Assembly: GCA_014378345.1 (NCBI GenBank)
Contig: JACMNW010000357.1
Coordinates: 1-13,615, forward strand
Direction of reading: 5' to 3'
Source of the DNA: Pseudorhodobacter sp.
GTDB taxonomy: Bacteria; Pseudomonadota; Alphaproteobacteria; Rhodobacterales; Rhodobacteraceae
DNA: 13,615 nt
In this document: piece after piece, positions 7,734-13,268 of the stretch
How positions within the stretch are numbered: the first letter of the stretch is position 1
How the letters are laid out: the number at the start of each line of letters is the position of its first letter
Made by a program: the position numbers and the translations under genes
The notes under the pieces: model-generated
The model's database searches: none
Told to the model about the DNA's origin: nothing
Seen by the model: the letters and a program-made list of their open reading frames with translations, nothing else

Positions 7734-7958
7734 TCAGTGTCCCCGCCCAAAAGTAGGCCTTGCACACCCATTTTGCACTGCATTTAAATCGGGGCAAACG
7801 CGCACAATGCCACCGCCAACATTGCCTAAAACCTGGCAAGTCACCGTAGATTTCGTCTGCCGCAAATTATGCTGAACCGCGTAGACAAACCCGCTGATCA
7901 GCAGCAGAGCACAAGTTACGTTCGTCAGAAAAAACCAAGCAGTATCCAAAACAATCAT
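7734..7958 (-). CDS. Possible small membrane protein upstream of the Hint gene (hypothetical)
   Basis: A 74-residue frame starting at ATG 7958, preceded by GGTGG about nine bases upstream; GTG 8009 would give 91 residues. Residues about 5-28 form one hydrophobic segment, followed by a polar tail with cysteines at 41, 55 and 65 and three glycines in a row (48-50). Its TGA (7736-7734) is separated by a single base from the Hint ATG (7732), the layout expected of translationally coupled genes. I do not recognise the family, and the region has weak coding character, so the frame may be fortuitous. If real, a single-pass membrane protein or a secreted protein with an uncleaved anchor is the simplest reading. 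Confidence 0.35.
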   Translation of the reverse strand: MIVLDTAWFFLTNVTCALLLISGFVYAVQHNLRQTKSTVTCQVLGNVGGGIVRVCPDLNAVQNGCARPTFGRGH

Positions 7959-8449
7959 TCCTTTAAACCACCCTTTACGCGCAACCAAATCTGCATCTGA
8001 GACAAACACTCGCCCAAAAACAGACCAAACAGCAGCAACGCAGGGGATAAATCGTTTCTTCCGATCTTGCCCCTAATTGAGCGATCAACCTGAAGATATG
8101 CTTAACGACTTTTCCCCTGCGCCACCTAAAACGAACCAACGCCTGCAAAGCGCATCACCACCAACTTACCACCCACCGAGCTACCTAAAAGAAACCAAAC
8201 TCGTTACTCTTTTCGCACCGTAGACAGCCCATGCTTTATGTAATGCGGCGTGATTGTGGCAGCTTGCAAGTTGAAAAACTGAAGTGCGGGCGAGCGAATT
8301 TTATGCATTGCACGCACAGCGTGTATTTGTCGACGCACTTGGAATTTTGGCTACAATCCTAGCGTGTGGCGCAATTGAAAGCGCAGCAAATTTTTTGATT
8401 AACCCGCGCGGAATGCATCACTGTTTCCGTTAATTCAACGGACACAACT
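7959..8449. other. Gene-poor, AT-richer intergenic stretch
   Basis: No frame with recognisable protein similarity on either strand and no RNA gene that I can identify. It holds an imperfect 16-bp direct repeat (8124/8183) and a possible plus-strand -10 box TACAAT (8352-8357) with TTGTCG 19 bases upstream. Composition is visibly richer in A+T than the flanking genes. It lies on the 3' side of the tRNA-Leu gene. Confidence 0.5.
8124..8198. repeat. Imperfect 16-bp direct repeat pair
   Basis: ACCTAAAACGAACCAA (8124-8139) and ACCTAAAAGAAACCAA (8183-8198) match at 14 of 16 positions with a 59-base period. Only two copies are seen and no gene lies between them. They could be protein-binding sites, remains of a duplication, or chance. 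Confidence 0.3.
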
Positions 8450-8608
8450 ATGTCAATTTTCGGTCAGACCGACACAAATCTTGTGCAGTCGACGCAAATT
8501 GAGCAACAGAAAAACGATAGAGAGCTGATTATCCAATTAGCGGCACGATCGAGAAAGGTGATGGCAACTATCTCATCGTTGATTCGAATGAGCGATCCCA
8601 TATATTGA
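8450..8608 (+). CDS. Possible 52-residue hypothetical protein
   Basis: ATG 8450 to TGA 8606-8608, with ACGGA (8438-8442) seven bases upstream as a modest Shine-Dalgarno. The product is polar and probably helical, with QIEQQKNDRELIIQLAARSRK near residues 16-36; I do not recognise it. A 13-bp palindrome TCGGTCAGACCGA (8460-8472) lies inside the frame. It ends 46 bases from the tRNA-Leu 3' end, on the opposite strand. It may be a small gene, a remnant of a longer one, or a chance frame in noncoding DNA. Confidence 0.25.
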   Translation: MSIFGQTDTNLVQSTQIEQQKNDRELIIQLAARSRKVMATISSLIRMSDPIY

Positions 8609-8654
8609 CAATGAAACATTGCATGACGCTAAATCCAGCCGGTCATAAGGAAAG

Positions 8655-8740
8655 TGGTGCCCAAGGCGAGATTCGAACTCGCACACCCGTTAAGGCGGAG
8701 GATTTTGAGTCCCCTGCGTCTACCGTTCCGCCACTTGGGC
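8655..8740 (-). tRNA. tRNA-Leu (anticodon CAA)
   Basis: On the minus strand: acceptor GCCCAAG (8740-8734) pairs with CTTGGGC (8665-8659), discriminator A, and the CCA end is encoded (8657-8655). The D arm has the leucine-type TGGCGGAA...GGTAGACGC form. The anticodon loop CTCAAAA reads CAA between a GGGGA/TCCTC stem (one G-T pair). A long class II variable arm follows, then the T arm GCGAG-TTCGAAT-CTCGC. It decodes UUG. All arms close, so the gene appears intact. Confidence 0.95.
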
Positions 8741-8750
8741 CACTGCGCGC

Positions 8751-8779
8751 CGTTTAACGGGCGGCGCAGGCGACGTCAA
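8751..8779 (-). promoter_or_regulatory. Putative promoter of tRNA-Leu
   Basis: Minus strand: TTGACG (8779-8774), a 17-base spacer, TAAACG (8756-8751). The -35 is strong, the -10 weak. A start near 8744 would give a leader of only a few bases before the mature tRNA. The -35 occupies exactly the loop of the hairpin at 8765-8788. Confidence 0.45.
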
Positions 8780-8788
8780 TCGCCTGCG
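8765..8788 (-). terminator. Strong hairpin after the zinc peptidase gene, probable terminator
   Basis: A perfect 9-bp GC-rich stem, 8765-8773 (CGCAGGCGA) with 8780-8788 (TCGCCTGCG), six-base loop, 15 bases beyond the stop of the minus-strand zinc peptidase gene. No T-run follows on the minus strand, so it is not a textbook intrinsic terminator. A second GC hairpin (8747-8752 with 8762-8767) lies next to it. Confidence 0.45.
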
Positions 8789-8803
8789 TAAAGTTCTTTA
8801 GCG

Positions 8804-9640
8804 TCAGCCATTGAAAGTATTGCAATCCGCGATTCTGCCAGATTTCAGACCCTGCATGAACCAGCCGGATCGCTGTTCTGATGTGCCATGCGTAAAGGAT
8901 TCAGGCGATACGCGTTGGCCTGCATTGCGTTGCAAGGTATCGTCACCAATTTGCTTGGCGGCATTGATCGCCTCTTCCAGATCAGCGCGGTCGATGGTGC
9001 CGAAGGTTTGTGCCACATCGCGCGCCCAAATACCGGAAAAGCAATCTGCCTGCAGTTCGATCTGTACCGAGATGGCGTTGCTTTCCTCAGTGCTGACGTT
9101 TTCGCGCTGCGCATTGGCCTTGCTCAGAATGCCAAGTTCATCTTGCACGTGGTGGCCCACTTCATGCGCCACAACATAGGCATCGGCAAAATCGCCGCTG
9201 GCACCCAGTTGCTGGTCAAGTGTGGTGAAAAATTCGGTATCCAGATACACCTTTTTGTCGCCTGGGCAGTAAAACGGGCCAGACGTGCCTGATGCGTTGC
9301 CACAGGGTGACTGGGTGACGCCTTTATACAGCACCAGAATTGCCGGGGTATAATCGCGGTTCAACTGTTCCTTAAATATCTTGGCCCAGATCTCTTCAGT
9401 GTCCGCCAAGGTGACAGACACAAATTCGCCCGCTGCTTGGTCTGCCGCCGTGATTTCGCCGCCACCACTTTGCCCCGTTGGTGCAACGCCGCCAACAAAA
9501 CCGGATACGTCCACATTAAAATACCACCCCGCCAGCAGCAGCAAAATGGCCCCAATGCCGCCGATACCTGCCGTTCGGCCACCGCCTGCAGTGCGGCGAT
9601 CCTCGATATTGCGGCTACCGCGTCTGCCTTTCCATTCCAT
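8804..9640 (-). CDS. ypfJ: Neutral zinc metallopeptidase, YpfJ type
   Basis: Putative membrane-anchored zinc protease of the neutral zinc metallopeptidase (Zn_peptidase) family. 278 residues: a basic N-terminus opening MEWKGRRGSRN, a glycine-rich stretch and one hydrophobic segment (about 25-41) that would anchor the protein with the catalytic domain outside the cytoplasm, then the zinc site HEVGHH (159-164, with H159, E160, H163) and a downstream IELQADCFSG (194-203) whose E195 is the likely third ligand. C113, C125 and other cysteines may form disulfides. Start: ATG 9640 has GAGGG (9652-9648) seven bases upstream; an upstream in-frame start near 9787 would run into the divergent gene and adds a sequence unlike the family. 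Native substrates are not known to me. Its hairpin terminator overlaps the tRNA promoter. Confidence 0.9.
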   Translation of the reverse strand: MEWKGRRGSRNIEDRRTAGGGRTAGIGGIGAILLLLAGWYFNVDVSGFVGGVAPTGQSGGGEITAADQAAGEFVSVTLADTEEIWAKIFKEQLNRDYTPAILVLYKGVTQSPCGNASGTSGPFYCPGDKKVYLDTEFFTTLDQQLGASGDFADAYVVAHEVGHHVQDELGILSKANAQRENVSTEESNAISVQIELQADCFSGIWARDVAQTFGTIDRADLEEAINAAKQIGDDTLQRNAGQRVSPESFTHGTSEQRSGWFMQGLKSGRIADCNTFNG

Positions 9641-9751
9641 CGTCAAACCCTCATCGCCATTACGCGTTAACCCTAGCGGGTGACGATCGGCATGATAAGT
9701 CCCTTTCTCGCGGCATTTCTCTTGACGCGGATTGCCTCGCATGGGCATTGG

Positions 9752-9764
9752 GCGCAACTTGCGC
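9752..9764. promoter_or_regulatory. 13-bp inverted repeat in the YqaA-like gene leader
   Basis: GCGCAA-C-TTGCGC is a perfect inverted repeat, 12 bases before the ATG of the YqaA-like gene. It could be an operator in the 136-base divergent region between that gene and the zinc peptidase gene. TTGCGCAAAA (9759-9768) matches ten bases of the palindrome at 1253-1264. Confidence 0.25.
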
Positions 9765-9776
9765 AAAAGGGTCACG

Positions 9777-10361
9777 ATGTTTCGCAAACTTTATGATTGG
9801 ACGCTGCGTTGGGCTGCATCTCGCCATGCAGATAAGGCGCTGGCGGTTGTGTCGTTTGTAGAAAGCAGCGTCTTTCCGGTGCCGGCAGAGGTATTGTTCT
9901 TGCCGATGGTGCTGTCGCGGCCAGACCGTGCCATGCGGTATGCGATGATTGCATCAGTTGCATCGGTTCTGGGCGGCATTGCGGGCTGGATGATTGGATT
10001 TTATGGGTTTGACCTGATCGCACGGCCAATTTTGGAATTCTACGGCAAGGTAGATGAGTTTGAAGCGCTGAAGGCGCAGACTGGTGATGGCGCGATTTTA
10101 GTGATGTTGGTAACGTCAGGTTTGGCGCATTTGCCGCCGATGAAAGTGGTGACCATTCTGTCGGGTGTGATTGCGTTTGATTTAAAGTTGTTCATCCTGT
10201 CAGCAGTTGTGGCGCGAGGGGCCAAGTTCTTTTTACTCGCTTGGGCCCTGCGCAGATACGGCGCCGCTATCGTGGAAGTGATTGAACGACGTTTTAAGAT
10301 AATTGCAATTGGCGGCGTGGCAGTGCTTGGTCTGGCTTGGGTTTGGTTGAAATATCTATGA
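9777..10361 (+). CDS. YqaA/DedA-like membrane protein
   Basis: Integral inner-membrane protein of the YqaA branch of the DedA/VTT (SNARE-associated) superfamily; members are linked to envelope homeostasis and some to lipid-carrier flipping, but the role of this branch is uncertain. 194 residues: ESSVFPVPAE (29-38), the re-entrant-helix signature of the superfamily, glycine-spaced LGGIAGWMIG (65-74), GLAHLPPMKVVTILSG (115-130) and the late-helix arginine in VVARGAKFFLLAWALRR (144-160). About four or five hydrophobic segments. Start: ATG 9777 has AAAAGG seven bases upstream; an in-frame TTG at 9732 lacks this. Its stop codon overlaps or lies eight bases from the dsbB start, so the two are probably co-transcribed, a pairing that puts it with an envelope redox enzyme. 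Confidence 0.87.
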   Translation: MFRKLYDWTLRWAASRHADKALAVVSFVESSVFPVPAEVLFLPMVLSRPDRAMRYAMIASVASVLGGIAGWMIGFYGFDLIARPILEFYGKVDEFEALKAQTGDGAILVMLVTSGLAHLPPMKVVTILSGVIAFDLKLFILSAVVARGAKFFLLAWALRRYGAAIVEVIERRFKIIAIGGVAVLGLAWVWLKYL

Positions 10362-10369
10362 GGCTTTCG

Positions 10370-10828
10370 ATGACGCGCGTGCAGTTGAGTCTTCTTGCGG
10401 CTTTTGGGTCCGCAGCGCTGTTGGCGGGGGCGTTCACGTTTCAGGCTTTTGGCTATGCACCGTGCCATCTGTGCCTGCTACAGCGCTGGCCGCATGCGGC
10501 GGCGGTTATGATTGGCGTTCTGGCGATGGTCTTGGGGTGGCGGCTTTTGCCGTGGCTGGGGGCGGCGGCGGCGCTTACTGCAGCGGCGCTTGGACTTTAT
10601 CACACCGGCGTTGAACGGCTGTGGTGGCAAGGGCCCACTACCTGCACCTCGGGGTCTATAGCGGGAGTTGATCCATCAGATTTGCTGAACCAGATCCTTG
10701 CCGCCCCGATTGTGCGCTGTGACGAGGTGGCATGGCAGATGCTGGGGCTTTCGATGGCGTCGTGGAATATGCTTGCATCTTTGGTGTTGGTGGGCATCTG
10801 GGTTGCGGCGGCACGCCGGGCCGCTTAA
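10370..10828 (+). CDS. dsbB: Disulfide bond formation protein B
   Basis: Inner-membrane quinone reductase that reoxidises the periplasmic thiol oxidase DsbA. 152 residues with four hydrophobic helices. First periplasmic loop has the catalytic pair C32-H-L-C35 (APCHLC) followed by QRW; the second loop has C92 (TTCTSG) and C117 (VRCDEVAW), the pair that exchanges with DsbA, and the late SMASWN segment is typical of DsbB. All four catalytic cysteines are present. Start: ATG 10370 has TGAGG six bases upstream; ATG 10358, which overlaps the preceding stop as ATGA, would add four residues and is possible. Co-transcription with the YqaA-like gene is likely. The stop overlaps the convergent dGTPase gene's stop by four bases. 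No dsbA is in the window. Confidence 0.92.
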   Translation: MTRVQLSLLAAFGSAALLAGAFTFQAFGYAPCHLCLLQRWPHAAAVMIGVLAMVLGWRLLPWLGAAAALTAAALGLYHTGVERLWWQGPTTCTSGSIAGVDPSDLLNQILAAPIVRCDEVAWQMLGLSMASWNMLASLVLVGIWVAAARRAA

Positions 10829-11982
10829 CCCAACAGTCGTTGGTGTTCTTGCAGAGCAAAACGGTCTGTCATGCCGGACACATAGTCCGCCACGATGCGG
10901 GCGAGGACGGTTTCATCCTTTGCCGCGTCAACATCTGCGCGCCATTCTTGCGGCAGATGTTCTGGCGCTTCCATGAAAAGCGGGAACAGGCCATTGACCA
11001 CCTCTGTCACCCGCGCGCGTTCCACCATCACTGAAGGCGCGCGGTACATGCGGGTGAACAGAAAACTGCGGATGGCTTTGAGTTCCTGATACAGCGGCTT
11101 GGAAAACCGAATGACAGTGCCTTCCATCGCGCGGATATCGTCCACGGATTTCGGCTGGGCGGCATCAAGGCGGTTCTTGGCGACGGCAATCACATCTTCA
11201 ACCAAGCGGCCAAAGACGCGGCGCAATGCTTCGTGTCTGCGACGCATTTTATCAAGGCCGGGATACAGGGCATCGACCTCGGCAAATGCGGGGCCAGTGA
11301 CGGGTAGGTCCATCAGGTCACCTTCCGTGAACAGGCCAGACCGCAGGCCATCGTGCAGATCATGGTGCGAATAGGCAACATCGTCGGAAATCGCCGCCAC
11401 CTGTGCCTCGGCTGAGGCGAAGGTGTGCAACTCCAGCTCCCATTCAGCGTTCGCCTCGACCAGCGCATAGGGCAGCGAAGCTTGGTTGCGCGCGAAGGGG
11501 CCGATCAGCGGGCCGTTGTGCTTGGCAATGCCTTCAAGCGATTCCCATGTTAGGTTCAGGCCGTCAAAATCAGCGTAGTGACGTTCCAGCCGGGTGACGA
11601 TGCGGATAGCTTGGGCGTTGTGATCAAAGCCGCCGTAGGGGGCCATCAGCGCACCAAGGGCATCCTCGCCGGTATGGCCAAAGGGTGTGTGGCCCAGATC
11701 ATGCGCCAGCGCTATTGCCTCGGCCAGATCAGTGTTCAGGCCCAGAACGCCCGCGATGGTGCGGGCCACTTGCGCCACCTCGATCGTGTGGGTCAGGCGT
11801 GTGCGGTAATAATCGCCTTCATGTTCAACGAACACTTGGGTTTTGTGCTTTAGCCTTCGGAAGGCGGATGAGTGAATGATCCTGTCACGATCCCGCTGAA
11901 ATTGGGACCGGAAGGAGGACATTCGCTCAAGGTGCAACCTACCGCGTGACGCGTCTGGTTGGCAGGCATAGGGCGCTAACAT
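10825..11982 (-). CDS. dgt: dGTP triphosphohydrolase-like HD-domain protein
   Basis: Cytoplasmic HD-domain hydrolase that removes triphosphate from dGTP or other dNTPs. 385 residues. Visible: SSAFRRLKHKTQVF (38-51), LTHTIEVAQ with metal ligand H65, the HD pair in ALAHDLGHTPFGH (H94-D95, plus H98 and H103 of the catalytic region), and AISDDVAYSHHDLHDG (197-212) whose aspartate completes the H...HD...D site. The short length and lack of an insert fit the dGTPase-like type usual in alphaproteobacteria. Start: ATG 11982, AGG eight bases upstream. It diverges from erpA across a 74-base region. Exact nucleotide preference cannot be read. Confidence 0.93.
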   Translation of the reverse strand: MLAPYACQPDASRGRLHLERMSSFRSQFQRDRDRIIHSSAFRRLKHKTQVFVEHEGDYYRTRLTHTIEVAQVARTIAGVLGLNTDLAEAIALAHDLGHTPFGHTGEDALGALMAPYGGFDHNAQAIRIVTRLERHYADFDGLNLTWESLEGIAKHNGPLIGPFARNQASLPYALVEANAEWELELHTFASAEAQVAAISDDVAYSHHDLHDGLRSGLFTEGDLMDLPVTGPAFAEVDALYPGLDKMRRRHEALRRVFGRLVEDVIAVAKNRLDAAQPKSVDDIRAMEGTVIRFSKPLYQELKAIRSFLFTRMYRAPSVMVERARVTEVVNGLFPLFMEAPEHLPQEWRADVDAAKDETVLARIVADYVSGMTDRFALQEHQRLLG

Positions 11983-11996
11983 GATTGTGCCTGTTC

Positions 11997-12025
11997 TTGC
12001 AGGTTGGTTTGCTGCATCCTATATT
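11997..12025 (+). promoter_or_regulatory. Promoter of erpA
   Basis: TTGCAG (11997-12002), spacer of exactly 17, TATATT (12020-12025): the best sigma70-type promoter in the window. Transcription would start near 12032, leaving about 25 bases of leader. GCCTGTT (11989-11995) and AACAGGC (12027-12033) form a 7-bp inverted repeat that flanks the whole promoter, a possible regulator site. Confidence 0.55.
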
Positions 12026-12056
12026 CAACAGGCAGCACAAATGATATGGGTTTCAC

Positions 12057-12392
12057 ATGGCCACCCTTACCCTTCCCCCCCGTGTAACCGACCGTGCTTT
12101 TGCCCGGCTGGCGGAAATTGCCGAAACCACAGGTGATACACGCCCATTGCGGGTGGCCGTTGAAGGCGGCGGCTGTTCTGGTTTTCAGTACGACATTCGT
12201 TTGGACGATGCGGCGGGGGATGATCTGGTGCTGGAACAAGGCGAGCAACGCGTATTGGTCGATGCTGTATCATTGCCGTTTCTTGCCAATGCAGTGATTG
12301 ATTATTCTGAAGAACTGATTGGTGCACGGTTTGTGATTGAAAATCCAAATGCGTCCAGTTCTTGCGGCTGTGGCACATCATTTTCTGTCTGA
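12057..12392 (+). CDS. erpA: Iron-sulfur cluster carrier/insertion protein, ErpA/IscA family
   Basis: A-type carrier that receives Fe-S clusters and passes them to apo-enzymes in the cytoplasm. 111 residues, full family length. The three cluster-ligand cysteines are in place: one in GGGCSGFQYD (residues 37-46) and two in the terminal SSCGCGTSFSV. Start ATG 12057 follows a weak TGGG. It has a clear own promoter (11997-12025) and is divergent from dgt. ErpA and IscA/SufA cannot be separated with certainty by eye; the isolated position outside an isc or suf cluster favours ErpA. Confidence 0.92.
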   Translation: MATLTLPPRVTDRAFARLAEIAETTGDTRPLRVAVEGGGCSGFQYDIRLDDAAGDDLVLEQGEQRVLVDAVSLPFLANAVIDYSEELIGARFVIENPNASSSCGCGTSFSV

Positions 12393-12490
12393 TACCAAAA
12401 ATAGCCGTGAAGATTTACCACCTTCGCACTGGCAGCATACACCAGTCACCCTATGTTCCGTTTTGCGACAAGACGTGGGGATACCAAACT

Positions 12491-13210
12491 ATGCAATCGA
12501 TTCTGATCCTTGGCTCTGGCCCAACGGTAATGCAGGCGAAATCTTGGCCGCGTGCTGGCTTTGACCATATCCTGGCGATCAACAACGCATGGCGTGTTCG
12601 GCCAGATTGGGATGCGCTGATTTATCCGTGGGATTTTCCAGAAGACCGCAGGCCCCAGCCCGGATTTGGCCAAACGATGATCACGCAAGAGAATTTTGTG
12701 CCGGCGCAAAACGCCTTTGGCGGCTTTGTCTATGGCGGTGGTACAATGGCATTTACGGCGGGCTACTATGCCTTGCACGCGCACTGCCCCCGGGTGATTG
12801 CGATGATGGGCTGCGATATGCATTACCCCAAACAGGGGCACACGCATTTCTACGGGACTGGCACCGCGGACCCGTTACGCGATGATCTGTCATTGCAATC
12901 GCTAGAGGCGAAATCCGCACGGTTGATGGTGCTCGCCGCGATGCGGGGCTGTGCCATGGTGAACCTGTCTAACGGCCCATCCCGGCTGGTGTTCCCCCGC
13001 ACGGCGCGCGCGCAGTTGGGTCGTGCCACCCCGCAAATCTATTGCCCAGATTTGGCGGCTGAGGCGATGGACCGCGAAGCGGACCTTGGGTATTTTGTGG
13101 AGTCCGGCCGGTATTGGGAACATCTTGATCAGTTCGATCCTGTGGAACTGGCAAAGCTGGATGCGCTTTGGTATGCGGCGGCGACACAACCGTTGCGTAT
13201 TAGCGCCTGA
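12491..13210 (+). CDS. Conserved-looking protein of unknown function with GxGP nucleotide-binding-like N-terminus
   Basis: 239 residues, soluble, no signal peptide or membrane helix. N-terminus SILILGSGPTVMQAK (3-17) is a strand-loop with GSGP, then AINNAWRVRPDWDALIYPWDFP (29-50), a glycine-rich GGFVYGGGTMAFTAGYYAL (77-95), VIAMMGCDMHY (102-112), and a histidine-containing GHTHFYGTG (116-124), ending with AMVNLSNGPSRLVFPR (155-170). The order GxGP - SG/GG(T)-A - GxDxY - NxS resembles the layout of GT42-like sialyltransferases and MptE/DUF115-type proteins; this is a weak, by-eye resemblance. Start: ATG 12491 with GGGGA about ten bases upstream; a longer in-frame start at 12362 overlaps erpA and adds an unrelated-looking 43 residues. 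Separated from erpA by 98 bases and from xth by 58, same strand. Function is not assigned. Confidence 0.75.
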   Translation: MQSILILGSGPTVMQAKSWPRAGFDHILAINNAWRVRPDWDALIYPWDFPEDRRPQPGFGQTMITQENFVPAQNAFGGFVYGGGTMAFTAGYYALHAHCPRVIAMMGCDMHYPKQGHTHFYGTGTADPLRDDLSLQSLEAKSARLMVLAAMRGCAMVNLSNGPSRLVFPRTARAQLGRATPQIYCPDLAAEAMDREADLGYFVESGRYWEHLDQFDPVELAKLDALWYAAATQPLRISA

Positions 13211-13218
13211 CGCAGTTC

Positions 13219-13254
13219 TTGTGCCTGTCTCTGTGGCCCCTTAGAACAGGACAA
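13219..13254 (+). promoter_or_regulatory. Imperfect inverted repeat before xth
   Basis: TTGTGCCTGT (13219-13228) and ACAGGACAA (13246-13254) pair as a stem of nine with one bulged G (13223) and a 17-base loop. No T-run follows. The left arm is identical over ten bases to 11985-11994 upstream of erpA, where an AACAGG arm also follows. It could be a terminator of the preceding gene or a shared regulator site. Confidence 0.3.
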
Positions 13255-13268
13255 ACGCGGGGGTTAGC

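Noticed and set aside
8581..8588. GATTCGAA as an att-site copy of the tRNA T arm
   Set aside because: Eight bases are too short to separate from chance; no integrase or longer duplicated tRNA end is present.
8609..8621. CAATG-AAA-CATTG hairpin as tRNA terminator
   Set aside because: A five-pair AT-rich stem with a three-base loop and no T-run on the minus strand is too weak to call.
8888..9292. 134-codon plus-strand frame opposite the zinc peptidase
   Set aside because: The minus frame has HEVGHH and the family layout; the plus frame has no recognisable motif.
9641..9787. 49-residue N-terminal extension of the zinc peptidase from an upstream start
   Set aside because: It would overlap the start of the divergent YqaA-like gene and reads unlike the family, while ATG 9640 has a good Shine-Dalgarno.
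12362..12490. 43-residue N-terminal extension of the unknown gene
   Set aside because: It overlaps the erpA coding end in another frame; the GSGP motif begins naturally right after ATG 12491, which has GGGGA upstream.
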